This document shows positions 18,774 through 26,829 of a DNA stretch of 32,170 nucleotides, piece by piece. Under the pieces are notes generated by a model. It searched no databases. It worked only from the letters and a program-made list of their open reading frames with translations, and had not been told where the DNA came from. Positions within the stretch are counted from its first letter, which is position 1. Each line of letters starts with the position of its first letter. Source of the DNA: Paracoccaceae bacterium (GTDB lineage Bacteria; Pseudomonadota; Alphaproteobacteria; Rhodobacterales; Rhodobacteraceae); the NCBI GenBank assembly GCA_029248915.1, contig JAQWIK010000066.1, positions 1 to 32,170 of the forward strand, in the 5' to 3' direction. The position numbers were made by a program, and so were the translations under genes.

Positions 18774-20417
18774 ATAGCAAGGTTCGTTTTTATTACCGGC
18801 GGCGTGGTGTCATCCTTAGGAAAAGGCTTAGCATCAGCAGCACTTGGAGCTTTGCTACAATCGCGCGGGTATTCAGTGCGACTGAGAAAATTAGATCCAT
18901 ATCTAAACGTAGACCCCGGGACCATGAGCCCGTTCGAACACGGTGAGGTTTTTGTTACTGATGATGGTGCAGAAACAGATTTGGATTTGGGACATTATGA
19001 AAGGTTTACGGGAGTAGCAGCGCGCTACACTGATTCTGTCTCTTCTGGTCGAATTTATTCAACTGTTTTGGAAAAGGAAAGACGAGGCGATTACCTAGGT
19101 AAAACTATTCAGGTTATCCCTCATGTAACAAATGAGATAAAAGAGTTTATTTCCGTTGGGGAAGATGAAGTCGATTTTATGCTCTGTGAAATTGGCGGTA
19201 CCGTGGGAGATATAGAAGGCTTACCCTTTTTCGAAGCAATACGGCAGTTTTCGCAAGACAAACCTCGCGGCCAATGTATATTTATGCATTTGACACTACT
19301 TCCGTTTATTAAGGCGAGTGGAGAACTCAAAACAAAACCCACTCAACATAGCGTTAAAGAGTTACGATCAATCGGTATTGCGCCGGATATTTTGGTCTGT
19401 AGGTCGGAAGGCGCCATACCTGAAAAGGAACGTGATAAACTCGCTCTATTTTGTAATGTAAGGCCAGACTCCGTTATTGCAGCTCAGGATCTAAAATCAA
19501 TATATGAGGCCCCAATTGCCTATCACCGTGAAGGACTTGATCAAGCGGTTCTTGATGCATTCAATATAGCCCCTGCTCCAAAACCTGATCTAAGTATTTG
19601 GGAAGATGTCGCTGATCGTGTGTATAATCCAGAAGGTGAAGTGAGTGTTGCTATTGTTGGAAAATATACGCAACTAGAAGATGCATATAAATCTATAGCA
19701 GAGGCACTAACGCACGGCGGCTTGGCTAACAGGGTTAAAGTTAACGTAGAGTGGGTAGATGCCGAAACTTTGGAAAAAAAAGATATAGCTTCCGAATTAC
19801 ATGGTTTTAACGCGGTTCTTGTACCTGGTGGGTTCGGAGAACGTGGGACAGAAGGAAAAATTAAGGCTGCGCAATTTGCTAGAGAAAATCACGTCCCTTA
19901 CCTTGGAATTTGCCTTGGTATGCAAATGGCGGTGATTGAGGCTGCAAGAAATGTAATTGGTTATAGAGACGCCGGATCTGAGGAATTTGATCATGAAGCA
20001 GGTAAGAAGCGATTTGAACCTGTTATTTACCATCTTAAAGAGTGGATACAAGGTAACCAAACAATAGAACGGTCTGTCAGTGATGATAAAGGCGGAACAA
20101 TGCGATTAGGCGCTTATAAAGCCCTATTGTTAGATGGAAGTAAGGTTGCATCGATCTATGGAGTATCTCAAATAGACGAACGGCACAGGCATCGATATGA
20201 GGTTGATACAAAATATCAAAAAAAGTTAGAAAGTGCAGGCTTAATTTTCTCGGGAATGTCTCCAGACGGTCGCCTGCCTGAAATTATAGAATGGGCAGAT
20301 CATCCATGGTTTGTAGGGGTTCAGTTTCACCCAGAATTAAAATCAAAACCATTTGATCCTCATCCCTTATTTAGAGATTTCATCGGAGCCGCCAAAAAAA
20401 TATCCCGATTGGTTTAA
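18774..20417 (+). CDS. pyrG: CTP synthase, apparently starting at ATA
   Basis: Makes CTP from UTP, ATP and glutamine. From codon 18774 the protein is 547 residues, the usual roseobacter length. It has the synthetase domain ([69 protein letters not shown]) and the C-terminal glutaminase (VPGGFGERG, the nucleophile Cys in LGICLGMQ, and GVQFHPEL). The family start is ATG-GCA-AGG-TTC or similar; here the same place reads ATA-GCA-AGG-TTC. The first standard in-frame start is GTG at 18804, which would remove ten core residues of the first strand and nucleotide loop. The frame is closed upstream by TAA at 18747. See findings for alternatives (AUA start, A7 slippage, base error). Confidence 0.88.
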   Translation: MARFVFITGGVVSSLGKGLASAALGALLQSRGYSVRLRKLDPYLNVDPGTMSPFEHGEVFVTDDGAETDLDLGHYERFTGVAARYTDSVSSGRIYSTVLEKERRGDYLGKTIQVIPHVTNEIKEFISVGEDEVDFMLCEIGGTVGDIEGLPFFEAIRQFSQDKPRGQCIFMHLTLLPFIKASGELKTKPTQHSVKELRSIGIAPDILVCRSEGAIPEKERDKLALFCNVRPDSVIAAQDLKSIYEAPIAYHREGLDQAVLDAFNIAPAPKPDLSIWEDVADRVYNPEGEVSVAIVGKYTQLEDAYKSIAEALTHGGLANRVKVNVEWVDAETLEKKDIASELHGFNAVLVPGGFGERGTEGKIKAAQFARENHVPYLGICLGMQMAVIEAARNVIGYRDAGSEEFDHEAGKKRFEPVIYHLKEWIQGNQTIERSVSDDKGGTMRLGAYKALLLDGSKVASIYGVSQIDERHRHRYEVDTKYQKKLESAGLIFSGMSPDGRLPEIIEWADHPWFVGVQFHPELKSKPFDPHPLFRDFIGAAKKISRLV

Positions 20418-20482
20418 CATTTTCAGACTGCGGGTTTGGTCTTTCTTGCTGAGTAGAATTATCACTAATTATATGCTTATAG

Positions 20483-20510
20483 TTGCACAATAAATTTAAA
20501 ATATTATCTT
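20483..20510 (+). promoter_or_regulatory. Possible promoter for the DUF1330/TerB/PhnD-like unit
   Basis: TTGCAC and TATCTT spaced by 16 bases in the 125-base gap after pyrG, about 30 bases before the DUF1330 start. The match to sigma-70 hexamers is partial. It would separate the small unit from pyrG transcription. Confidence 0.25.
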
Positions 20511-20542
20511 CATCTGTATTAAATTTTGGAGCTTTAAAAATT

Positions 20543-20836
20543 ATGCCTAAAGGTTACTGGATCGCACATGTTGATGTGCAAAATAACGAAATTTATACCA
20601 AATATCGTGAAGCCAACGCATTAGCTTTTGAAAAATTTGGAGCTCGCTTCATCGTAAGAGGTGGCAAACAAATCATTGAGGAAGGACATTCGAAACCGCG
20701 TACGGTTGTTATTGAATTCGATGACTTTGAAACAGCAAAAAAATGCTACGAAAGCGAAGAATATAAAAATGCGAAAAAAATAAGAGACGCCGTTTCATCT
20801 GGCGATATGGTAATAGTAGAAGGATACGACGGCTAA
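20543..20836 (+). CDS. DUF1330 family protein
   Basis: A 97-residue ferredoxin-like-fold (dimeric alpha/beta barrel type) protein. It matches DUF1330 by PKGYWIAHVDV at the start, the FGARFIVRGGK strand, the PRTVVIEFDDFETAKKCYESEEYKNAKKIR stretch and the GDMVIVEGYDG ending. The molecular function of the family is not established. The ATG at 20543 gives the family N-terminus; an in-frame TTG at 20483 would add 20 unmatched residues. A GGAG lies 11 bases upstream. Its stop TAA shares one base with the next ATG, so it is translationally coupled to the TerB-like gene. Confidence 0.85.
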   Translation: MPKGYWIAHVDVQNNEIYTKYREANALAFEKFGARFIVRGGKQIIEEGHSKPRTVVIEFDDFETAKKCYESEEYKNAKKIRDAVSSGDMVIVEGYDG

Positions 20837-21273
20837 TGTTAAAAAATTTACTCGATGTGTTGCTTGGTAACGAAGAAGATAAATTAAATGATGAGGATGA
20901 AAAAATTGCACTAGCTGCTTTATGCGTAAGAGTAGCAAAATCAGACAATGTTTACGACCAAAGCGAAATTTCCAGTATTGATGCTGAATTGAGCCAACAT
21001 TTTTCTTTGAGCATGGCAGATGCAGCAGTTTTACGGGGACAAGCAGAAAAACTAGAGCAGGAAGCTCCCGATACAGTAAGGTTCACCAGAGCAATCAAAG
21101 AAAAGATTGAACTTGAGAAAAGGAGCAAAATTCTCGAAACATTGTGGAAGATCACTTTAGCCGACGGCAAACGGGAAGCAGAAGAAGACTCTTTAATCAG
21201 ATTAGTTTCTAGCTTGCTGGGCCTGACTGACATCGAAAGCGCCAGGGCTCGCCAGAAAGTAACAAAAAAATGA
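20836..21273 (+). CDS. TerB-like (tellurite-resistance TerB fold) protein
   Basis: A 145-residue all-helical acidic protein of the TerB superfamily. Two similar acidic patches (VAKSDNVYDQSEISSID and ITLADGKREAEEDSLI) sit at the expected ends of the helical repeats, where the fold carries metal-binding Asp/Glu residues. No signal peptide or membrane segment is seen. Such proteins are common in roseobacters without a true tellurite-resistance operon, and no terC, terD or terZ gene is nearby, so a tellurite role should not be assumed. It overlaps DUF1330 by one base and the PhnD-like gene by four (ATGA). Confidence 0.82.
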   Translation: MLKNLLDVLLGNEEDKLNDEDEKIALAALCVRVAKSDNVYDQSEISSIDAELSQHFSLSMADAAVLRGQAEKLEQEAPDTVRFTRAIKEKIELEKRSKILETLWKITLADGKREAEEDSLIRLVSSLLGLTDIESARARQKVTKK

Positions 21274-21971
21274 TTGCTGGCCTGCCAATGTATGACAGGC
21301 CAGAATTATTTGAAGCTCACAATGAACTTTGGCAATTAATTCATGAACAAATAGTTGGATCACCCAAAATACTATCTAGAAATATTTCTCCATGGGACTT
21401 ATGGACATCTCCAAAACTATTTCTCGCACAAACCTGTAGCTCACCTTACCGAAAAACTTTGCATAAAACGACAATTTACGTTGGTACTGCAGATTATGAT
21501 CTACCAAACTGTCCACCTGGTTATTACAATAGTGTGATAATTAGCCGACCAGGCTATGAACTTTTAGAACTTAAAAATTGTGCTTTTGGTTACAATGAAA
21601 AAATTTCTCATTCAGGCTGGACTGCTCCAATGACTCACTTCAGAAATTTGAATATTGCACCAAAGTCCCTAGTTGAAACGGGATCACACAGAGCCTCTGT
21701 AAAATTAGTAGCGAGCGGTAAAATAGAGTTTGCAGCAATCGATGCTCAAAGTTGGCGTTTCATCAAAAAATATGACGACTTTGCAAAAAGTGTTGAGGTC
21801 GTTGATCATACTAAAGCGACCCCAGGGTTACCATTCATAACCAGCCAAGCTAGCTTACGAAAAAATTTGTTCGATAGTATCAGGAAAGCTATCGAAGTTT
21901 TGTCTGAAAAATATCGATCACTTTTGTTTTTAAATAATTTTATAACAATAGACGAAAAGAAATATTTCTAA
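21270..21971 (+). CDS. PhnD-like periplasmic-binding-fold protein without signal peptide
   Basis: A 233-residue protein of the PhnD/SsuA/transferrin-like binding fold. It has TYVGTADYDLPNCPPGYY, the hinge-region ETGSHRASVKLVASGKIEFAAIDAQSW and TPGLPFITS, all typical of phosphate/phosphonate-type binding proteins. It begins MIAGLPMYDRPELFEAHNELW, a form seen in relatives, with no signal sequence or lipobox. It therefore looks cytoplasmic, or exported by an unusual route. No phn transporter genes adjoin it. The start overlaps the TerB-like stop as ATGA, which fixes the N-terminus and rules out a missed signal peptide. Ligand and role are unknown. Confidence 0.8.
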   Translation: MIAGLPMYDRPELFEAHNELWQLIHEQIVGSPKILSRNISPWDLWTSPKLFLAQTCSSPYRKTLHKTTIYVGTADYDLPNCPPGYYNSVIISRPGYELLELKNCAFGYNEKISHSGWTAPMTHFRNLNIAPKSLVETGSHRASVKLVASGKIEFAAIDAQSWRFIKKYDDFAKSVEVVDHTKATPGLPFITSQASLRKNLFDSIRKAIEVLSEKYRSLLFLNNFITIDEKKYF

Positions 21972-22098
21972 ATTTCAACAGCATCGCAATTAGCGTTTCA
22001 GAAGCAAACCTCTGTTAAAATAACTTTCTTAAGCTTCGATCATTGCATTGCCTCAATATTTCTTCCTAAAGTTAGTGGAAAAGAAATTAGAGAATCGC

Positions 22099-22875
22099 GT
22101 GACCAAGCCCGAACCAGTTATTAAAATTCAAAATCTCCATAAATCTTTTGGGGATCTCAGCGTGCTTAAAGGTGTGAATATTGTTGCTAATAAAGGCGAA
22201 GTTATATCGTTGATAGGGTCATCAGGATCAGGAAAATCAACTCTACTTAGGTGCGCGAACCTTTTAGAAAACAGCCAGCAAGGTAAGATATTTTTTGATG
22301 GAGAAGAAATTAAATGGAGAGGGACTGGGGAAGATAGAGCGCCAGCTGATGCAAATCAGGTTCGATTAATGCGAACGAATTTATCTATGGTTTTCCAGCA
22401 GTTTAATTTATGGTCCCACATGACAGTTCTACAAAATGTTATGGAAGCTCCAGTATCTGTGCTGGGTTTAGAAAAGGAAAAAGCCAAGAAAAATGCTCTC
22501 GATTACTTAAATAAGGTTGGAATTGAAGAAAAATGGAACTCATATCCATCTGAGCTGTCAGGGGGACAGCAGCAACGAGCCGCAATTGCAAGGGCCTTGT
22601 GTATGGAGCCCAGCGCACTACTGTTCGACGAGCCGACTTCGGCCCTCGATCCTGAATTGGAGCAAGAAGTTATAAAGGTAATAAAAGATTTGGCTCGTGA
22701 GGGACGAACAATGATTATAGTTACACACGATATGGGGCTTGCTGCAGATGTATCAGATCATATTATTTTTTTACATATGGGATTAATTGAAGAGGAAGGA
22801 TCTCCAAACTCTTTATTTAAATCCCCTAAATCAGAGAGGCTGCAAAAGTTTTTAAGTTCAACTCGCGCAGCTTAA
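22099..22875 (+). CDS. Polar amino acid-type ABC importer, ATPase subunit
   Basis: A 258-residue ATPase of the HisP/GlnQ group with Walker A GSSGSGKST (about residues 40-48), Q-loop region FQQFNLWSHMTVLQNV, signature LSGGQQQRAAIARAL, Walker B LLFDEPTSALDPE and H-loop VTHDMG. The FNLWSHMTVLQNVMEAP stretch is typical of the opine/basic amino acid transporters. The start is uncertain: GTG at 22099 gives a family-length N-terminus (TKPEPVIKIQNLHKSF) with a GAG nearby, while GTG at 22075 and TTG at 22048 give longer versions without better ribosome sites. It heads the importer and amine-catabolism block; the binding-protein gene follows after 20 bases. Confidence 0.9.
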   Translation: MTKPEPVIKIQNLHKSFGDLSVLKGVNIVANKGEVISLIGSSGSGKSTLLRCANLLENSQQGKIFFDGEEIKWRGTGEDRAPADANQVRLMRTNLSMVFQQFNLWSHMTVLQNVMEAPVSVLGLEKEKAKKNALDYLNKVGIEEKWNSYPSELSGGQQQRAAIARALCMEPSALLFDEPTSALDPELEQEVIKVIKDLAREGRTMIIVTHDMGLAADVSDHIIFLHMGLIEEEGSPNSLFKSPKSERLQKFLSSTRAA

Positions 22876-22895
22876 ACATCAAAGGGAGAAAAAAG

Positions 22896-23621
22896 ATGAA
22901 AAAACTGATTATTGGAGCCGTTATCTATGGCTTGACAGCAGGATTGTCTCTTGCGGATAGCCATTCGGTTGTACGAATGGGAACAGAGGGCGCCTACCCT
23001 CCATGGAATTTTGTCGATGACAATGGCGAGATAGCAGGTTTTGAGCGCGAACTTGGTGATGAACTTTGCAAACGCGCAGAATTAAAATGTGAGTGGGTTA
23101 AGAATGACTGGGATAGCATTATTCCAAATCTTGTTTCAGGGAACTACGATACAATAATTGCCGGTATGTCTATAACGGATGCGCGTAAAGAAAAAATAGA
23201 TTTCACCACAAATTATGTAATGGGCGACCCATCGTATTATTTAGCTGCCTCAAAAGATGCCAACTGGAAAACGGGGGTGATTGCCGCACAATCAAATACA
23301 ATACAAGCGGCTTATATTGCAGAGACTGGAGCAACTCTTGTAGAATTTGCAACTCCAGAAGAAACAATTTCTGCTGTTAGAAATGGGGAAGCAGACGCTG
23401 TGCTCGCAGATTCATCATATCTTAAACCAATTGCAGATGAGGACCCAGGTCTAATGTTTGTTGGTGACAAACCTATAATTGGCGGTGGCGTCGGTATGGG
23501 CGTCCGGAAAAGTGATACGGATTTGCGTAATAAATTCACTGCAGCGATAGACTCGATGAAAGGTGACGGGACACTAAATGCCCTGATAACCAAACACGAA
23601 ATTAGCGAACAAATGTTCTGA
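22896..23621 (+). CDS. Periplasmic amino acid-binding protein of the ABC importer
   Basis: A 241-residue family 3 solute-binding protein with a signal peptide (cleavage expected after SLA, residue 20). The MGTEGAYPPWNFVDDNGEIAGFERELGDELCKR start, the SGNYDTIIAGMSITDARKEKIDFT stretch and the ADAVLADSSYL segment align with HisJ/LAO proteins. They retain the Arg (ITDAR) and Asp (LAD) that bind an amino acid's carboxylate and amino groups. This favours an amino acid, opine or similar zwitterion over a simple diamine; the side-chain specificity cannot be read. A good GGGAG ribosome site precedes the ATG. A stable hairpin follows the stop and separates it from the permease genes. Confidence 0.9.
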   Translation: MKKLIIGAVIYGLTAGLSLADSHSVVRMGTEGAYPPWNFVDDNGEIAGFERELGDELCKRAELKCEWVKNDWDSIIPNLVSGNYDTIIAGMSITDARKEKIDFTTNYVMGDPSYYLAASKDANWKTGVIAAQSNTIQAAYIAETGATLVEFATPEETISAVRNGEADAVLADSSYLKPIADEDPGLMFVGDKPIIGGGVGMGVRKSDTDLRNKFTAAIDSMKGDGTLNALITKHEISEQMF

Positions 23622-23628
23622 TAGATAA

Positions 23629-23662
23629 GGTGACCCTGGCTAAAACTAACGCCCGGGTCACC
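23629..23662 (+). promoter_or_regulatory. GC-rich hairpin after the binding-protein gene
   Basis: Perfect 8-base stem GGTGACCC / GGGTCACC (23629-23636 and 23655-23662), extended by GG/CC after one mismatch, starting eight bases past the binding-protein stop. No T-run follows. Its place fits an mRNA-stabilising or partial-termination element that keeps binding protein in excess of permeases, as known for other importer operons. Confidence 0.6.
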
Positions 23663-23665
23663 ACA

Positions 23666-23690
23666 TCAGTCAGACACCAACTGATTTATA
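23666..23690 (+). terminator. Second hairpin before the permease genes, possible attenuator
   Basis: TCAGT / ACTGA (23666-23670 and 23680-23684) with a 9-base loop, followed by TTTATAA. The stem is short, so a partial terminator is possible but weak. It stands immediately downstream of the stronger hairpin in the same 127-base gap. Confidence 0.3.
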
Positions 23691-23748
23691 AATATTATAA
23701 CTTTTTCTAAAATGCATTTTGAAAATATTATGGGAATTATTCCGTTAA

Positions 23749-24633
23749 ATGTTTGAATTTTGTGCAAATCCTGAAAATTTAAGTAGATTTTCCTGGCTTA
23801 GTTGCTACCTAACCACTCCCAAGCACATGAACCTTTTTTATTCAGTGGGAACTGTTCTTCTTTTGTTAGTCCTAACTGCCCCAACCGCATTACTCTTTGG
23901 TTTTGGCGGAGCTATAATGGCTAGATCAAAAATTTTCTTGATAAGATTAACCGGAAACGGATATATTTCGATCGTAAGAGGTGTTCCCGATATTGCTTTT
24001 TTTCTATTTTTTGTAATTGCAATAGATCAACTTTTTGAGTGGACTCGCCATAAAATCTTATGTCCGGATTGGAATGAGCCTATTCGGCAGGGTAACGATT
24101 TTGTTGTGTGCTCGATAGCTAAACTACCCTTAAGTTCTTCACCACAGTGGATACATGAAATTTATGGATTTCTTCTGGCCGTATTTACTTTTGCAATAGT
24201 CTTTGGAGCCTTTACAGCAAATATTCTTTACGGAGCAATGCGCGCAGTACCGAAGACCCAAATTGAAACAGCTTTTTCATTTGGGATGACAGAACGGCAG
24301 GTGTTCCATAGAATATTAGTACCCCAAATGTGGATCTTCGCTCTTCCAGGTTTGGGTAATCTTTGGATGATATTGATAAAGGCCACCCCACTCTTATTTT
24401 TACTAGGTGTGGAGGATATCGTTTACTGGGCGCGCGAGCTAGGCGGCACAAAAACTGCAAAATTTACAAGCTACCCCCATGGAGATTGGAGAGTTTGGTA
24501 TTTTCTAGGGTTGCTGATTTTCTATCTTGCGTTCACACGAATATCAGAAGCATTAATAGATGCCTTAACGAGAATTCTATCTCGTGGAACTGCAACACTG
24601 GGCAGTGACTTGCAAAGGCAAGTTGGAAGATGA
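23749..24633 (+). CDS. ABC importer permease 1 (HisQ/HisM type)
   Basis: Integral membrane protein of 294 residues with several hydrophobic segments. The EAA-loop contact motif with the ATPase is visible (MRAVPKTQIETAFSFGMTERQVFHRILVPQMW). A long, partly polar insertion between early segments (around residues 95-140, with cysteines in LCPDWNEP and VVCSIAK) is a feature of larger polar amino acid permeases. It is preceded by 127 bases with two hairpins. Its stop overlaps the next permease start as ATGA, so the pair is translated in coupled fashion. Confidence 0.88.
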   Translation: MFEFCANPENLSRFSWLSCYLTTPKHMNLFYSVGTVLLLLVLTAPTALLFGFGGAIMARSKIFLIRLTGNGYISIVRGVPDIAFFLFFVIAIDQLFEWTRHKILCPDWNEPIRQGNDFVVCSIAKLPLSSSPQWIHEIYGFLLAVFTFAIVFGAFTANILYGAMRAVPKTQIETAFSFGMTERQVFHRILVPQMWIFALPGLGNLWMILIKATPLLFLLGVEDIVYWARELGGTKTAKFTSYPHGDWRVWYFLGLLIFYLAFTRISEALIDALTRILSRGTATLGSDLQRQVGR

Positions 24634-25436
24634 GCTGTTTAGATATTATTGCAGATTACGGCCTACGATCGATTGGCCTAGGAGAGAGATTATTACCTAG
24701 ATCAGATTTCACGCTTTGCCATCAGTTCACACTTATAGGCTCTGGTATGATATGGAACATTTATTTTGGCACCCTAGCTCTCACCAGTGGGTTTATATTG
24801 GCAACGCTGTTAGCTTTAGGAAAAGCTTCCAAGAATTTTTTCGCAAGAAAATTATCAGGATGGTTTATTTTTATATTTAGGGGTTCCCCTCTATTCATTC
24901 AATTTTTCTTTGCTTATTTTTTATTCCTTTCATTGAAACAAAACTTTACGTTTCTATCACCTTTAACGTCAGCATGGGCTGGGGCATTATTTGTTCTTTT
25001 TTGTAATACCGCAGCATATAGCGGTGAAATTTTCTACGGAGCTCTGCAAGCGATACCCAAAAGTGATTTAGAAGCGGCTGATGCTTATGGAATGTCAGGT
25101 TTTTCTCGATTTCGGCGCATTTTGTGGCCGACAATGTTGAGACTGGCATGGCCAGCTTATACTAATGAGGCTATATTTTTATTCCACGCGACTACTTTAG
25201 TCTTTTTTTCGAGTTTCCCAGCATGGCAACAACGCGGGGATGCCCTTTACTATGCAAGTTATTTTGCTGATAAAACATTTAATCCATTTATCCCATATCC
25301 AATTTTAGCTGGCTACTTTATTTTTTTGACCCTTATTCTTATTGGTTTATTTGGCTTAGCTAATAGAAAACTTAATATTCACTTACCAAAAGATAAGCAT
25401 ACTAAAATAAAATTCAGAATAAGATTAATACGTTAG
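24630..25436 (+). CDS. ABC importer permease 2 (HisQ/HisM type)
   Basis: A 268-residue membrane protein, the partner of permease 1. The core HisM-like region includes the TLALTSGFILATLLALGK segment, FRGSPLFIQFFFAYFLF, and the EAA motif ALQAIPKSDLEAADAYGMSGFSRFRRILWPTM. The N-terminus has about 35 residues before the first membrane segment (CLDIIADYGLRSIGLGERLLPR), as in ArtM/OccM-like proteins. The C-terminus is Lys/Arg-rich, consistent with a cytoplasmic end. It overlaps permease 1 by four bases; the glutamine synthetase-like gene starts 64 bases downstream. Confidence 0.88.
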   Translation: MSCLDIIADYGLRSIGLGERLLPRSDFTLCHQFTLIGSGMIWNIYFGTLALTSGFILATLLALGKASKNFFARKLSGWFIFIFRGSPLFIQFFFAYFLFLSLKQNFTFLSPLTSAWAGALFVLFCNTAAYSGEIFYGALQAIPKSDLEAADAYGMSGFSRFRRILWPTMLRLAWPAYTNEAIFLFHATTLVFFSSFPAWQQRGDALYYASYFADKTFNPFIPYPILAGYFIFLTLILIGLFGLANRKLNIHLPKDKHTKIKFRIRLIR

Positions 25437-25455
25437 TTGTTTAGGAACTTATAGA

Positions 25456-25473
25456 CATGCCCTCAAAGGCATG
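25456..25473 (+). promoter_or_regulatory. Small hairpin between transporter and glutamine synthetase-like gene
   Basis: Perfect CATGCC / GGCATG with a six-base loop CTCAAA, in the 64-base gap between permease 2 and the first glutamine synthetase-like gene. No T-run follows. It could be a processing or stability element separating transporter and catabolic messages, or an operator half. Confidence 0.35.
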
Positions 25474-25500
25474 AGATCTTCACTAAAAAGATTTTAAATC

Positions 25501-26820
25501 ATGATGGACCCTGAAAAAGTAAAAAGTGTCAGAGTAGCCGCGTGTGACCTAAATGGTCAGATGCGGGGAAAACGTTTGCCTAGGTTTGAGAAACAAAAAT
25601 TTAATGATGGAAGCATAAGAATGCCTCTTTCAGCTCTAAATGTAGATATTTTTGGAGCAGATATAGAAAATAGCCCCTTAGTTTTTGAAACTGGTGATCA
25701 AGATGGCTTACTAAAAATTACAAGTCGGGGGGTCATTCCAGTTCCATGGTTAAGAAACCCAACAGTACTTGCACCTGTATCTATGTTCACCGAAGACGAA
25801 GAGCCTTTTGAAGGTGATCCAAGACACGCCTTGGCGCGTGTTATTAAAAAGTATGACCTAAAAGGTTTAAAAGCTCTAGCAGCAACAGAAATGGAGTTTT
25901 ACCTGATCGATGAACGTAAGACTTCACTAATGCCCCCTGTTAATCCAATTTCAAGGAAGAGATTATCCACTCCAGATGTTCTAGGTTTATCAGAATTGGA
26001 TTGCTTTGATGATTTTTTCAATGACCTGCAATATGGATGTGAACAAATTGGGGTCGATATACAATCTATTACTTCAGAGTCCGGCTGTGGCCAGTTTGAA
26101 GTCACGCTGAAACATAAAGATGTAATCACAGCCAGTGATGATGCTTGGCTATTCAAATTATTAATAAAAGGTTTAGCCAGAAAATACGAAATGGCGGCAA
26201 CTTTTATGGCAAAACCTTATTCACAAGACGCTGGAAATGGAATGCATATGCACTTTTCCATTTTCGACCATAATGGAAAAAATATCTTTAATAATAATAC
26301 AAATGAGGGCTCTGAACTTTTAAAATCGGCTATTGCTGGATGCTTACAGGGCCTTAGAGGATCAACTTTGATTTTTGCCCCTTTTGCAAACAGTTACAAA
26401 AGATTTGTAAAAAATGCACATGCACCAACCTCAGCGCAATGGGGTTACGAAAATAGAACAACAGCTATCAGAGTTCCAGGTGGAGAGTTCGCATCAAAAA
26501 GAATAGAGCATCGAGTGGCTGGGGGTGACACAAACCCATATCTCGTCATGGCGGCAGTACTTGGATCTGCACTGCTGGGAATTGAAGAAAAATTGGTTCC
26601 CACGAAACCAATCAGAGATAACGGATATAGCAATAGTGCGGAAAAATTAGCTCGTAACTGGCTGGAAGCAATAAATTGCTTCGAAAATGATAAAATCATG
26701 CACCAGATATTTACAAAAACGCTTATTGATAATTTGGTTAAAACCAAGAAACAAGAATTGAGTGAATTTAAAAAAATAGATGTGGGTAAGCATTGGAAAT
26801 ATTACGTTTCGGCAATTTAA
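25501..26820 (+). CDS. Glutamine synthetase-like gamma-glutamylamine ligase 1 (PuuA type)
   Basis: A 439-residue member of the glutamine synthetase family in the PuuA-like subgroup, which joins glutamate to amines rather than ammonia. The catalytic domain is intact: metal ligands in AATEMEFYL and ITSESGCGQFEVTL, the His in NGMHMHFSIFD, NSYKRFVKNAHAP, the ATP-binding ENRTTAIRVPGG and RIEHRVAGGDTNPYLVMAA. The N-terminal beta-grasp part is short, starting VRVAACDLNGQMRGKRLP, as in PuuA relatives. The start is one of two adjacent ATG codons (25501 or 25504); the ribosome site is weak. It is paired with a second, different family member two genes later. An ordinary biosynthetic role is unlikely given the context. 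Confidence 0.85.
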   Translation: MMDPEKVKSVRVAACDLNGQMRGKRLPRFEKQKFNDGSIRMPLSALNVDIFGADIENSPLVFETGDQDGLLKITSRGVIPVPWLRNPTVLAPVSMFTEDEEPFEGDPRHALARVIKKYDLKGLKALAATEMEFYLIDERKTSLMPPVNPISRKRLSTPDVLGLSELDCFDDFFNDLQYGCEQIGVDIQSITSESGCGQFEVTLKHKDVITASDDAWLFKLLIKGLARKYEMAATFMAKPYSQDAGNGMHMHFSIFDHNGKNIFNNNTNEGSELLKSAIAGCLQGLRGSTLIFAPFANSYKRFVKNAHAPTSAQWGYENRTTAIRVPGGEFASKRIEHRVAGGDTNPYLVMAAVLGSALLGIEEKLVPTKPIRDNGYSNSAEKLARNWLEAINCFENDKIMHQIFTKTLIDNLVKTKKQELSEFKKIDVGKHWKYYVSAI

Positions 26821-26829
26821 GGTTATTTT

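Noticed and set aside
20418-20460. AGAC/GTCT repeat after pyrG as a terminator
   Set aside because: Only four base pairs with a long loop and no clear T-run; too weak to call.
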